From contig NZ_JAHXKI010000002.1 of NCBI RefSeq assembly GCF_019392195.1, positions 1,736,001 through 1,800,000 of the forward strand: a DNA stretch of 64,000 nt. Reading direction: 5' to 3'. The translations under genes and the position numbers were made by a program. The stretch is from Marinobacter sp. F4206 (GTDB taxonomy: Bacteria > Pseudomonadota > Gammaproteobacteria > Pseudomonadales > Oleiphilaceae). Numbering within the stretch: position 1 is the first letter of the stretch; the number at the start of each line of letters is the position of its first letter. Shown in pieces: positions 38,210 through 47,123 of this stretch. A model generated the notes under the pieces. It made no database searches and had not been told where the DNA came from. It worked only from the letters and a program-made list of their open reading frames with translations.

Positions 38210-38746
38210 TCAGCGCTCGCTCAGGTAGCTGTCCTTGAGCCTGACGTAATTGGCGGCGGTGTAGACAAAGAAGCCGCGTTCCTCCTCGGTCAACGCCCGG
38301 GCTTTCTTGCAGGGCGAGCCGACGTACAGGTGGCCGGATTCCAGGGTCTTGCCTGGCGGAACCAGGCAGCCGGCGGCAACGATGACCTCGTCCTCGACCA
38401 CGGCGCCGTCCATGATGATGCAGCCCATGCCGACCAGAACCCGGCTGCCGACGGTGCAGCCATGCAGCAGCGCCTTGTGGCCGACGGTGACGTCATCGCC
38501 GATGGTGAGCGGGTACCCGCCCGGGTTGTAGTCGCTGGCGTGGGTGATGTGCAGCACCGAGCCGTCCTGGATGCTGCAGCGATCGCCAATGCGAATCCGA
38601 TGCATGTCGCCGCGCACCACCGTCATCGGCCAGATCGAACAGTCGTCGCCGGTTTCCACGTCGCCGATGACCACAGCACTGGGGTCCACCCAGCTGCGTT
38701 CACCAAATTGTGGTGCTTTGCCCTTGTGTGAGCGTACATTCGTCAT
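38210..38746 (-). CDS. yrdA: Gamma-carbonic-anhydrase-like hexapeptide-repeat protein
   Basis: 178 residues forming a left-handed beta-helix of hexapeptide repeats (VVIGDVETGDDCSIWPM, IGDDVTVGHKALLHGCTVGS and others). The metal histidines lie in the VGHKALLHG region and HITH. It belongs to the YrdA/CaiE gamma carbonic anhydrase family, many members of which have no shown activity. In Pseudomonas it also neighbours prlC. A large palindrome lies between it and prlC. Confidence 0.88.
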   Translation of the reverse strand: MTNVRSHKGKAPQFGERSWVDPSAVVIGDVETGDDCSIWPMTVVRGDMHRIRIGDRCSIQDGSVLHITHASDYNPGGYPLTIGDDVTVGHKALLHGCTVGSRVLVGMGCIIMDGAVVEDEVIVAAGCLVPPGKTLESGHLYVGSPCKKARALTEEERGFFVYTAANYVRLKDSYLSER

Positions 38747-38783
38747 TACATATACCTTTCAGGTGTCCATTGCTTCGGAGTCT

Positions 38784-38895
38784 GGAGTCTTCGGGGCAGA
38801 ACTTTCCAAAACCCGCTCAAGCACGTCCATGTGACGCTTGAGCTCCGCCATCCCTGGCTTCGCACAGTTTTGGAAAGTTCTGCCCCGAACACTCC
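38784..38895. repeat. 112-bp nested palindrome between yrdA and prlC
   Basis: Outer arms 38784-38812 and 38867-38895 are 29 bp each with a single mismatch; the inner 21 bp (starting CGGGGCAGAACTTTCC) are perfect. Inside lies a second perfect repeat, GCTCAAGC (38815-38822) and GCTTGAGC (38836-38843). The whole could fold into a long hairpin or cruciform in the divergent promoter region. No target-site duplication or transposase remnant is evident. Confidence 0.85.
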
Positions 38896-38953
38896 CCCGG
38901 ATCTTGGAGTAATTTGAAACTACCTTACACACGAACAGCTGAGAAGGGGACCT

Positions 38954-40999
38954 ATGAATAACCCGCTACTGACTGACGATCTGCTGCCGAAGTTCGATCA
39001 TGTCCGCACCGAGCACATGGAAACGGCCATTGACCAGATTCTCAGCGAAAATCGCGTGAAGATCGCGACGCTGGCCCAGCAGGAAGACCCCACCTGGGAG
39101 ACCCTGGCCCAGCCGATGCAGGCCATGGAAGATCATCTCAGCAATGCCTGGTCGGTGATCTCGCACCTGAACGGTGTGATGAACAATGACGAGCTGCGCA
39201 AGGTCTACAAGAACTGCCTGGAAAAGCTGACCGAGTACAGCACCGAAGTCAGCCAGAACACCGCCCTGTGTGAGGCCTACAAGAAACTGGCTGCCCGGGA
39301 TGACTTCAAGGACCTGAACGAGGCCCAGCGCAAGTCGGTGGACAACACCTTGAGGGATTTCCACCTCGGCGGCGTGGATCTGCCCGAGGAGCAGAAGCAG
39401 CGGTATGCGGCTCTGTCCCGGGAGCTGGCGGAATTGTCCAACCGCTTCAGCGACAACGTGCTGGACGCCACCCAGCACTGGTACAAGCACATCACCGACG
39501 TGGACGAGCTGGCGGGTGTGCCCGAGACTGCCATCGAAGGGGCGAAACAGGCCGCGCGCCAGAAAGAGCTGGATGGCTATGTGATTACCCTCGATTTCCC
39601 GAGCTTCTTCCCGGTCATGACCTACTGCGACAACCGCGACCTGCGCCGGGAAGTCTACGAGGCGTTTGTAACCCGGGCCTCGGATCAGGGGCCGGACGCC
39701 GGTACCTGGGACAACACGCCACTGATGGCGGAGATCCTCAAGCGTCGGCATGCCCTCGCCGAGCTGCTGGGCTTCAACAACTACGCGGAACGCTCCCTGG
39801 CTACCAAGATGGCCCGCAGTACCGACGAAGTGCTGGAGTTCCTGAACCAGCTGGCGGCGAAATCCAAGCCGGTGGCGGAGCAAGAATTTGCCGAACTCAA
39901 GGCATTTGCCAAAGACGAGTATGGTGTCGAGGACCTTCAGGCCTGGGACGTCGGCTATTACAGCGAAAAGTTGCGGCAGCAGCGCTATGACATCTCGCCG
40001 GAAACCCTGCGCCCCTGGTTCCCGGTCGACAAGGTGGTGCCGGGGCTGTTCCGGGTCGCGGAAAAACTGTTCGACGTTCAGATCGAGGCCAAGCCCGAGG
40101 TCGAGACCTGGCACGAAGACGCCACGGCCTATTGCATCAGTCGCAACGGCGAGCCGCTGGCCTGGTTCTACCTCGACCTGTTCGCCCGCCAGGGCAAACG
40201 TGGTGGCGCGTGGATGGCCGACTGCCGGGTTCGCTGGCGCAACCTGCGCGGCCAGTTGCAGTTGCCGGTGGCCTTCCTGACCTGTAACTTCACGCCGCCG
40301 GTGAACGGCAAGCCGTCGCTGCTGACCCACGACGAGGTCACCACCCTGTTCCACGAGTTCGGCCACGGGCTGCACCACATGCTGACCCAGGTGGACGTAC
40401 TGGATGTCTCGGGTATCAACGGCGTGGCCTGGGACGCGGTCGAGTTGCCCAGCCAATTCCTGGAAAACTGGTGCTGGAACCCGGAGTCGCTGGCGCTGAT
40501 TGCCTCCCATCATGAGACCGGCGAACCGCTGCCGGAGGACCTGCTGCAGAAACTGCTGGCGGCGAAGAATTTCCAGTCCGGCATGGGCATGGTGCGTCAG
40601 CTCGAGTTCTCGCTGTTCGACTTCCGCCTGCACGCGGAATTCAGTGATGAGGCGCCCACCAACCCGCTGGATATGCACCGCAAGGTTCGGGAGGAAATTG
40701 CCGTGGTGGAAACACCGGCGTTCAACCGCTTCCCGAACTCCTTCTCGCACATCTTTGCGGGCGGGTACGCGGCCGGCTACTACAGTTACAAGTGGGCGGA
40801 AGTACTGGCGGCGGATGCCTTCTCCCTGTTCGAGGAAAAGGGCATCTTCGACCCCGAGACCGGCAGGGCGTTCCTCCAGAATATCCTGGAAAAAGGCGGC
40901 TCCCAGGAGCCAATGGCGCTGTTCAAGGCCTTCCGCGGCCGGGAACCGCAAGTGGGCGCCCTGCTGAAACAAACCGGCATCACGGACGACGCCGCCTGA
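38954..40999 (+). CDS. prlC: Oligopeptidase A (M3 metallopeptidase)
   Basis: 681 residues, the usual length of E. coli PrlC. The zinc motif HEFGHGLHH with a downstream glutamate (ELPSQFLENW) identifies the M3 family. The N-terminus LLTDDLLPKFDHVRTEHME and ARQGKRGGAWMADCR are typical. The cytoplasmic enzyme degrades peptides, including cleaved signal peptides. GAGAAGGGG precedes the ATG. It is followed 57 bp later by yheV. Confidence 0.96.
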   Translation: MNNPLLTDDLLPKFDHVRTEHMETAIDQILSENRVKIATLAQQEDPTWETLAQPMQAMEDHLSNAWSVISHLNGVMNNDELRKVYKNCLEKLTEYSTEVSQNTALCEAYKKLAARDDFKDLNEAQRKSVDNTLRDFHLGGVDLPEEQKQRYAALSRELAELSNRFSDNVLDATQHWYKHITDVDELAGVPETAIEGAKQAARQKELDGYVITLDFPSFFPVMTYCDNRDLRREVYEAFVTRASDQGPDAGTWDNTPLMAEILKRRHALAELLGFNNYAERSLATKMARSTDEVLEFLNQLAAKSKPVAEQEFAELKAFAKDEYGVEDLQAWDVGYYSEKLRQQRYDISPETLRPWFPVDKVVPGLFRVAEKLFDVQIEAKPEVETWHEDATAYCISRNGEPLAWFYLDLFARQGKRGGAWMADCRVRWRNLRGQLQLPVAFLTCNFTPPVNGKPSLLTHDEVTTLFHEFGHGLHHMLTQVDVLDVSGINGVAWDAVELPSQFLENWCWNPESLALIASHHETGEPLPEDLLQKLLAAKNFQSGMGMVRQLEFSLFDFRLHAEFSDEAPTNPLDMHRKVREEIAVVETPAFNRFPNSFSHIFAGGYAAGYYSYKWAEVLAADAFSLFEEKGIFDPETGRAFLQNILEKGGSQEPMALFKAFRGREPQVGALLKQTGITDDAA

Positions 41000-41056
41000 G
41001 CCAATGCGTACCGGCAGTCGTACAGACTGCCGGATACTTATTTCCGGAGTTTAGTT

Positions 41057-41308
41057 ATGGCGAGCCCCAAACGTTTTATCGCCGGTGCTGTCTGTCCCCG
41101 CTGCGCGGAGATGGACAAGATCATGATGTTTACCACGGATGACGACGATCAGGTGCGTGAATGCGTGGCCTGCGGGTTTACCGATGCGGTGTCTGACACC
41201 GAACAGCCGAGTAATCCCGAGTTGGAGACGCGGGTGAACAAGCGGAACAACGAGGACGATCACACGGTTAAGCAGGTGGTGTTTTTTAAGGCTGGTCAGG
41301 ACGACTGA
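41057..41308 (+). CDS. yheV: YheV-family small zinc-ribbon-like protein
   Basis: 83 residues. Two CxxC pairs (CPRC and CVAC) form a zinc ribbon-like knuckle, and the N-terminus MASPKRFIAGAVCPRC is typical of the YheV family. Function is unknown. Linkage to prlC is common in gammaproteobacteria. The C-terminus is acidic. Confidence 0.85.
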   Translation: MASPKRFIAGAVCPRCAEMDKIMMFTTDDDDQVRECVACGFTDAVSDTEQPSNPELETRVNKRNNEDDHTVKQVVFFKAGQDD

Positions 41309-41352
41309 GTTTTGTTCATCTGGCCTGATAGGTCTGGGGGCTGCGAGGGAGC

Positions 41353-41426
41353 AGGGGGATGTTTTTCCCTTGGAAATGGAACTCGCTGCGCTCAGATATC
41401 CATTTCTGGCGGGAAAAAATCCCCCT
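41353..41426 (+). repeat. Hairpin repeat, copy 1
   Basis: Outer arms AGGGGGATGTTTTTCCC (41353-41369) and GGGAAAAAATCCCCCT (41411-41426) pair. Inner arms GGAAATGGA (41372-41380) and TCCATTTC (41399-41406) pair. The apical core is AACTCGCTGCGCTCAGATAT. The same core with different outer arms occurs at 62533-62617 and, inverted, at 41553-41628. Confidence 0.85.
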
Positions 41427-41552
41427 ACCCCCTCACGTCAGAACGCTTCAGTTAGCTGCAGCTCCAAAGCTTTTCAGGTCTTGGCCGATGGTGTCCGCCC
41501 CACTCCAGCCTAAGCTCTTCAGGACATCACTGAGAGGTGCAAACAAGAGGGT

Positions 41553-41628
41553 GTGGGGGTGCTTTTCTGTCGGGAAAAAAATGTCTGAGCGAAGCGAGTT
41601 ATTTTTCCCAGAAGAAAAGCATTCCCGC
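41553..41628 (-). repeat. Hairpin repeat, copy 2 (inverted)
   Basis: Arms TGCTTTTCT (41560-41568) with AGAAAAGCA (41613-41621), and GGGAAAAA (41572-41579) with TTTTTCCC (41602-41609), are perfect. The core read on the minus strand is AACTCGCTTCGCTCAGACAT, one substitution from the cores of the other copies apart from the final pyrimidine. Stem sequences differ from the other copies. Confidence 0.8.
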
Positions 41629-41684
41629 GACCTCGTAGCCCACCAAACCAGCAGGCTACTTCCAAGAGGGCCAACTCCCAAAGG

Positions 41685-43007
41685 TTAAAGAACCATAGCC
41701 GCCAACCAGCCAAAGCCAAGCAACGGCAGGTTGTAGTGCAGGAAGGTCGGCACCACGGTATCCCAGATGTGATTGTGCTGGCCGTCCACGTTCAGGCCCG
41801 CGGTGGGACCGAGGGTGGAATCGGAGGCCGGAGAACCGGCATCACCCAGAGCCCCGGCGGTGCCCACCAGGGCCACAATGGCCAGCGGGCTGAAGCCCAT
41901 CTGCAGGGCCAGCGGTACGTACAGCGCGGCGATGATTGGGATGGTTGAGAAGGAGGAGCCAATCCCCATGGTGATCAGCAGGCCGACCACCAGCATCAGC
42001 AATGCCGCCAGGGGCTTGTTCTCGCCGATGGTGGCGACCGAACTCTGAACCAGGGTGGCGATCTCGCCGGTTTCCCGCATCACCTCGGCAAAGCCGGAGG
42101 CAGCGATCATGATGAAGCCGATCATGGCCAGCATTTTCATGCCCTCGGTGAACAGGTCATCCGCCTCTTTCCACTTGACCACCCCCGACAGGTTGAACAG
42201 CACGAAGCCGGCCAAAGCGCCCAGGATCATGGATCCCAGCCAGAGCTGGACGACGAAGGCGGTGACGATGGCAATCAGGGCCATGATCAGGGTGCTGGGG
42301 CTGTACTGAACGTCGACCCTTTCGGTGCGGGCAATGGCGTCCATGTTGTAGTGGCGTTCGCCCCGGTAGCTGAAGAACACCGCAACCAGCAGGCCGCAGA
42401 GCATACCGAGCGCCGGCAGGGCCATGGCCGACATGACGTTGAGACCGGAGGCGTCGACACCGTTTTCCGCCACGTTCGCCAGCAGGATCTCGTTCAGGTA
42501 GATACCGCCGAAGCCGATCGGCAGAAACATGTATGGGGTGATCAGGCCAAAGGTCAACACGCAGGCCACCAGGCGCCGGTCCATGTTCAGCTTCGCCATC
42601 ACGTAGAGCAACGGCGGCACCACCAGCGGGATAAAGGCGATGTGGATCGGCAGGATGTTCTGGGAGGAGATGGCGATGGCCAGCAGCAGGCCGATAATCA
42701 GAAAGCGAATACCGGTGACGGCAGCGCCGTCGTCCTGTCGGCCCACCAGGGCCAGAGCCCGGTCGGCCAGGGCGTGGGCCAGCCCGGACTTGCCGATGGC
42801 AACGGCGAAAGCGCCGAGTGTGGCGTAGGACAGGGCCACCGTCGCGCCGCCCCCGAGGCCATTATTGAAGGCTTCGATGGTGGTTTCCAGGGACATGCCC
42901 GCGATCAAGCCACCGGAGATGGCTCCGATGATCAGGGCGACGACAACGTGGATGCGGCACAAACTCAGGACGAGCATGATGGCAACCGCGGCAACAACGG
43001 CATTCAT
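41685..43007 (-). CDS. Na+/H+ antiporter family (NhaC/YuiF-like) transporter
   Basis: 440 residues with about 11-12 membrane helices. Conserved features are [32 protein letters not shown], the central [15 protein letters not shown] and the late motif [20 protein letters not shown]. These fit the Na+/H+ antiporter family related to YuiF. It would exchange Na+ or a small solute for protons at the inner membrane. A carboxylate or amino acid substrate cannot be excluded. Monocistronic by layout. Confidence 0.82.
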   Translation of the reverse strand: MNAVVAAVAIMLVLSLCRIHVVVALIIGAISGGLIAGMSLETTIEAFNNGLGGGATVALSYATLGAFAVAIGKSGLAHALADRALALVGRQDDGAAVTGIRFLIIGLLLAIAISSQNILPIHIAFIPLVVPPLLYVMAKLNMDRRLVACVLTFGLITPYMFLPIGFGGIYLNEILLANVAENGVDASGLNVMSAMALPALGMLCGLLVAVFFSYRGERHYNMDAIARTERVDVQYSPSTLIMALIAIVTAFVVQLWLGSMILGALAGFVLFNLSGVVKWKEADDLFTEGMKMLAMIGFIMIAASGFAEVMRETGEIATLVQSSVATIGENKPLAALLMLVVGLLITMGIGSSFSTIPIIAALYVPLALQMGFSPLAIVALVGTAGALGDAGSPASDSTLGPTAGLNVDGQHNHIWDTVVPTFLHYNLPLLGFGWLAAMVL

Positions 43008-43140
43008 GGCAGACTCCGGGTAGGATCAACTGGATTATCCGGCCCCTTGTGAGGGCCGGGTTCATGAAAAGCGCGCTAATGTGCAGGAAATGACCGCGAC
43101 AGTCAAAACGGGCAAAGCGGAATAGGTGGAATCGGTGCGA

Positions 43141-43371
43141 TCAGTCGTCGTCGATGCGGGAAAAGCGGGGTACCTGTTCGCCGGCGAGTTCCACGGTCTC
43201 CCGGAACATCGACAGTGGCCGGACCCAGAGGCTGTGGTCACCGTAGAGGCAGCGGTACACCACCATCCACTCCTCGGTTTCACTGTGCCGGGCCAGGTCG
43301 ATAACCTGGTAATCCTTGCCTTTGTAGTGGCGGTAGCGTCCGGGTTTAACCGGATGTTTAATGTCGGTCAT
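43141..43371 (-). CDS. DUF1653 family protein
   Basis: 76 residues from the ATG at 43371, preceded by AGAGAGGC. Longer in-frame starts up to 43623 would run through the divergent GGDEF gene. The sequence PGRYRHYKGKDYQVIDLARH, then EEWMVVYRCLYGDHSLWVRP and LSMF, is the DUF1653 signature. The small basic and aromatic protein has no known function. It starts divergently from the 7TM-GGDEF gene. Confidence 0.82.
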   Translation of the reverse strand: MTDIKHPVKPGRYRHYKGKDYQVIDLARHSETEEWMVVYRCLYGDHSLWVRPLSMFRETVELAGEQVPRFSRIDDD

Positions 43372-43528
43372 GTACTGCCTCTCTGCAAGCCGGTTAATAC
43401 CCATGGCTACGGGACGTCGGGGATTCAACAGTCTAAACTTGGATGGTGGATTGCCAGACACAAACGATCTCCAATCACGGCTCCCGAAGTGTAGTCCAAG
43501 TCGCTTGGCCCGAAAACCGGAACCTGCT

Positions 43529-45340
43529 ATGAGCCACCCCGCTATCAACGCGGCCCTGTCGTATCTGTTACTGGTCCTGTCCCTGGTCCTGTTCTCAGGC
43601 ACGAGTCCGGTGTCCGCCGCCACGACGGACTATCTCTGGCTCGAGGATCCGGGGGACCAGTTGACCATCCGAGAGGCCATGGCGCTTGACGCCGGCCAGT
43701 GGCAGGCCTTCGATCCCGACCAGGTGCTCAATCTCGGCTTCAGTGACGGTGCCTTCTGGCTTCGGGTGGCGGTGCCGCCGGAGCCCCGGAACCGGGTCCT
43801 GGAAATCGCTTACCCGCTGCTGGATGTGGTCGACATCTTTTGGGTCCGGGACGGTGAGATCGTCCGTCGATATGCAACCGGCGACACACGGCCCTTTGCG
43901 AGCCGGCCCCTGTACCATCGCAATTTCGTGTTCCTGGTGCCGTCGAACACCGACACAGTTACCGCCTTTGTCCGGGTAAAAACCCAGGGCGCGGTCCAGA
44001 TTCCGGTTGAAGTGGTGGCCTCGGCCGACTTCCTGGCCGGCGAGCAGCTGTCCTATGGCTGGCAGGCCATGTTCCTCGGCATCATTGTCGCCCTGGCCCT
44101 GTACAACCTGTTTCTATTCCTCATCGTTCGCCAGGCCACGTACCTCTGGTATGTCCTGACCGTAGTCTCGACCGGCCTGGTCCACCTGCATTTTCACGGT
44201 TTACTGTTCCAGTGGTGGTGGCCGGATCTGCCCGCAGTGAACCGTTACTTCACGGTCCCGATCATCGGCCTGGCGATGGTGGCGGCGATCATGTTCAGCA
44301 TCCAGTTTCTGGCGGTGGCCCGGTACAGCCAGTTCAGCTACCGGTTTTTGCTGGCGTTGCTGATCGGCTCCGGGCTGAGCGTGGTGTATGGGCTGTTCGG
44401 CGGTTATCAGACCGGTATTGGCATGGTGGCCGTGCTCGCGGCGATTGCGACGCCGGCGGCCTGGCTGATCGGGCTCTATGTCTGGTGTCGGGGTCAGAAA
44501 CTGGCGGGCTTCTACGTGCTGGCCTGGACTCCGCTGCTGCTGGGGCACCTGATCCTCGCCGTCAGCAAGCTCGGCTATCTGCCGCGGACCTTCCTGACGG
44601 AATTTGGCCCCCAGATTGGCGTCGCAATGGAGGTGGTCCTGCTGTCGTTTGCGCTGGCCCACCGCATCAACCTGGAGCGTCGACGCCGGCTGAAAGCCCA
44701 GGAGCAGGCCCTGTCGATCCAGCGCCAGGCGAACCAGACGCTCGAAGAGCGGGTTCGCGAACGCACGGAGGAACTGGAACGCGCCAACCAGAGGCTCGAG
44801 TCAATCAGCTTCACCGACGGCCTGACCCAGATTCCGAACCGCCGACAGTTCGATACCCGGATTCGGGAAGAATGGACCCGCACGGGTCGCCAGGGGCAGC
44901 CCCTGAGTCTGTTGCTGCTGGATATCGATCATTTCAAATCGGTCAATGACCGTTACGGTCATCTCGTGGGTGACGACTGCCTGATCACGGTGGCGGCCAT
45001 CTTTGCGCACCAGATCCAGCGTTCGGGGGATCTGCTGGCCCGTTACGGTGGCGAGGAATTTGCCGTGCTGCTGCCCGCCACCCCGGAAGCGGGCGCGGAG
45101 CAGGTGGCGGAGCGGTTGAGGCGGGCCGTCGAGACTGCCACGGTCTACCCGGGCGCTCAGGAAGCGGCGATCAGCCTCAGTGTCAGCGTGGGTGTTGCAA
45201 CGATGGTTGCCCGGGCGGAGGAAAAGCCGGATGAACTCATCCGGCGAGCGGATGAAGCCCTGTACGAGGCCAAGGGCGCCGGTCGCAACCGCGTGATAAC
45301 CTTCCGCGGGGTTCAGGCGATCCCCGCGGACGACCCCTAG
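43529..45340 (+). CDS. 7TMR-DISM-type membrane diguanylate cyclase
   Basis: About 603 residues from the ATG at 43529, followed by a signal peptide. Earlier in-frame ATGs lie inside the divergent DUF1653 gene. A periplasmic 7TMR-DISMED2-like beta domain (about 35-175) precedes seven membrane helices (about 180-390). A coiled coil rich in R, E and Q follows (390-440), then a GGDEF domain with intact GGEEF and an RxxD site (RSGD). It should sense a periplasmic ligand, often carbohydrate-like, and make c-di-GMP at the inner membrane. Confidence 0.88.
   Translation: MSHPAINAALSYLLLVLSLVLFSGTSPVSAATTDYLWLEDPGDQLTIREAMALDAGQWQAFDPDQVLNLGFSDGAFWLRVAVPPEPRNRVLEIAYPLLDVVDIFWVRDGEIVRRYATGDTRPFASRPLYHRNFVFLVPSNTDTVTAFVRVKTQGAVQIPVEVVASADFLAGEQLSYGWQAMFLGIIVALALYNLFLFLIVRQATYLWYVLTVVSTGLVHLHFHGLLFQWWWPDLPAVNRYFTVPIIGLAMVAAIMFSIQFLAVARYSQFSYRFLLALLIGSGLSVVYGLFGGYQTGIGMVAVLAAIATPAAWLIGLYVWCRGQKLAGFYVLAWTPLLLGHLILAVSKLGYLPRTFLTEFGPQIGVAMEVVLLSFALAHRINLERRRRLKAQEQALSIQRQANQTLEERVRERTEELERANQRLESISFTDGLTQIPNRRQFDTRIREEWTRTGRQGQPLSLLLLDIDHFKSVNDRYGHLVGDDCLITVAAIFAHQIQRSGDLLARYGGEEFAVLLPATPEAGAEQVAERLRRAVETATVYPGAQEAAISLSVSVGVATMVARAEEKPDELIRRADEALYEAKGAGRNRVITFRGVQAIPADDP
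45304..45329. other. Inverted repeat at the 3' end of the 7TM-GGDEF gene
   Basis: CCGCGGGG, 10 bases, CCCCGCGG: a perfect 8-bp stem within the last codons. TTTTT follows only about 20 bp later, so it is at best a weak terminator between convergent genes. Confidence 0.3.
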
Positions 45341-45346
45341 CCGGCG

Positions 45347-45742
45347 TCAGTTTTTCAGTTTGTAGCGGCCCGGTCCGAGGAACATCAGGGCCAGGGCGGT
45401 GAACAGGAAGAACCCCTGCAGCTCCAGCGCCCAGCCGCCATTGCCTCCCAGCGACAGCAGCTGATTGGCGTGTACCAGGACAATGGCGACCACCATGTTG
45501 AAGACAATCAACAGGGCTCCGATTCGGGTGTGATAGCCCAGCAGCACCATCAGCGGGGCAATTAGTTCGCCGACGAAAACGCCGTAGGCCAGGAAGGCGG
45601 GTAAGCCGTGGCTGGCCAGTTCACCCTCGATGAAGCCGACGCCATGGAGCAGTTTGGCAATGCCGTGAAACAGCATCAGGCCGCCCAGTGTCAGGCGGAT
45701 AATCAGTTTCCCCAGATCGGCGTTCTCAAGCACGGCAGGCAT
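45347..45742 (-). CDS. DoxX family membrane protein
   Basis: 131 residues with four membrane helices. LIIRLTLGGLMLFHGIAKL at the N-terminus, YGVFVGELIAPLMVLLGYHT in the middle and ALELQGFFLFTALALMFLGPG at the end are typical of DoxX/YphA proteins. These are linked to redox and sulfur metabolism, with no firm activity. It is the last gene of a minus-strand series, 54 bp after the globin lipoprotein gene. Co-transcription is possible. Confidence 0.85.
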   Translation of the reverse strand: MPAVLENADLGKLIIRLTLGGLMLFHGIAKLLHGVGFIEGELASHGLPAFLAYGVFVGELIAPLMVLLGYHTRIGALLIVFNMVVAIVLVHANQLLSLGGNGGWALELQGFFLFTALALMFLGPGRYKLKN

Positions 45743-45796
45743 CTCCCAAGGTCAGTGAATAAACGGCAGGCAAGCATACCCGTTTGAGGCCCTGGC

Positions 45797-46246
45797 TCAA
45801 AGGTGGCGGACATCCGGGTACAGGGGAATCAGCCGCTTCAGCAAGCGGTTCTGGGCGCCGGTCGGAACGTCATTGTCCTCCATGGCGAGGATCAGGTTTT
45901 CCGCCAGGGCGTTGAATTGGGTATCGGTGATCGCCATGTCAGCGTGCACTTCCCGCATCTCCCGGCCACTGTAGGTGCAGGGGCCGCCACTGAGCTGGCA
46001 CAGCTGATCGGTCAGGTTGCGATGAAAGCTGGCGACGTCCATGCCCTTGAACTGCTGGTTGATGCGTTCATCGTCCACGATCAGAAAGAGCAGGTCCTCG
46101 ACAATCTGCGCGATACCGGCGCGTTCGCCGAGTTGCTGGTAGAGCGACGCCTCGGGCGTTTCCGGGGCAGACTGGCAGCCTGCCAGGGTCAGGGCAGCGA
46201 TCAGGACCAGGCTGAAGACGCCGGCTTTCGAACTCAGGCGGGTCAT
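45797..46246 (-). CDS. Truncated-hemoglobin-like (group I) lipoprotein
   Basis: 149 residues. A type II signal sequence ends in the lipobox LAGC (Cys24), so the protein is exported and lipid-anchored. The remainder is a group I truncated globin: SLYQQLGERAGIAQIVEDLL, the conserved QLCQLSGGPCTYSGREM and the proximal histidine His101 in REVHADMAI. It should bind heme and handle O2, NO or redox signals in the envelope. Secreted globins of this type are uncommon. It is 1 bp from the DUF3034 gene in an apparent operon. Confidence 0.83.
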   Translation of the reverse strand: MTRLSSKAGVFSLVLIAALTLAGCQSAPETPEASLYQQLGERAGIAQIVEDLLFLIVDDERINQQFKGMDVASFHRNLTDQLCQLSGGPCTYSGREMREVHADMAITDTQFNALAENLILAMEDNDVPTGAQNRLLKRLIPLYPDVRHL

Positions 46247-46247
46247 G

Positions 46248-47123
46248 TCAGAAACTCCCTTGCAATGACAGGTACAGGCCCCGCTGGTCTGCCAGGGTGG
46301 CTACATCGCCCAGGTTCACCACCGCGGCAGTAACCGCCAGGCGCCGGTCCGGAACCCAGGCGATGAACAGGTCCCACCAGTCATCTTCCTTGGCGAAACC
46401 GAGATTGTCCGGCTTTTGACGGTATTCCGCGCCAACCAGCCACTGACGGTTCAGGAACAGGCCCACGCTGGCCTCCGCCATTACCTCGTAGCTGTTGTTG
46501 CGGTCACCGCCAAAGCCCAGCAGTCCGCCCTGGTTGGCCCGGGTGGCGCGGGCCGTGGCGTTAAGCAGCAGGTTGCGGTCAAACAGCGCGGCGAAGAAGA
46601 GTTTGCTGCCACTGAGGTAGACATCGGTGCCGCTGTCGTCCCTGGCACCGATGGCATCCGGAACGGTGAAGTTGCGCTGGCGTTTGTACTGGAGACCCGC
46701 CGACCATTGTCCCCAGGGACTGTAGAGCACGTCGCCGGTGAGCCGGACCTTGGCACCGAAGATGTCCTGGTTCAGTTCGTCCTGTTCCAGACCAAAGCCG
46801 TTCTTGAGGGTAAACACCAGCGCGTCCAGATCGAGACTCTGCCGGGCCACCGTCAGTTCCAACCGGTTTCGCCAGTTAACGCCGGCACCGGCCACGGACA
46901 GGGTGTAGTCGTCGGTTTCGGCACGGCTCAGGGCCAGTGTTCCGCCCCACTCCTCATCGCTGGCGTAGCTGCCCAGCAGTGCCCAGGGCACGAGCCCGCC
47001 TCCGGCGCTGCCGTCAATGGTGGTGACACCACCGGTTGCCCAGATCCGGCTGCCGATGTCGGCCATAGCGCCCTGGGCGGCAACGAGGAACAATGCTGCC
47101 ACGAACGGCGGGCAATAGTTCAT
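46248..47123 (-). CDS. DUF3034 family outer-membrane protein
   Basis: 291 residues from the ATG at 47123. An upstream ATG at 47252 lies within the preceding gene. A signal peptide ends at GAMAD. The protein is built of alternating beta-strands ending in aromatic Phe (LYLSLQGSF), as outer-membrane barrels do. The segments ATGGVTTIDGSAGGGLVPWA, GLLGFGGDRNN and YRQKPDNLGFAKEDDWWDLF are typical of DUF3034. Function is unknown. It overlaps the GGDEF/EAL gene by 4 bp. Confidence 0.8.
   Translation of the reverse strand: MNYCPPFVAALFLVAAQGAMADIGSRIWATGGVTTIDGSAGGGLVPWALLGSYASDEEWGGTLALSRAETDDYTLSVAGAGVNWRNRLELTVARQSLDLDALVFTLKNGFGLEQDELNQDIFGAKVRLTGDVLYSPWGQWSAGLQYKRQRNFTVPDAIGARDDSGTDVYLSGSKLFFAALFDRNLLLNATARATRANQGGLLGFGGDRNNSYEVMAEASVGLFLNRQWLVGAEYRQKPDNLGFAKEDDWWDLFIAWVPDRRLAVTAAVVNLGDVATLADQRGLYLSLQGSF

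Larger units (their letters stand above)
41309..41684. other. 376-bp intergenic region with two hairpin repeats
   Basis: No convincing gene is present between yheV and the convergent antiporter gene. The stretch is dominated by two inverted-repeat elements (41353-41426 and 41553-41628), described separately. Short open frames across them are products of the repeats. Confidence 0.7.

Noticed and set aside
38966..40972. A 668-codon open frame on the minus strand opposite prlC
   Set aside because: It lies wholly inside prlC, whose zinc motif and full length are certain. The antisense product has no domain signature.
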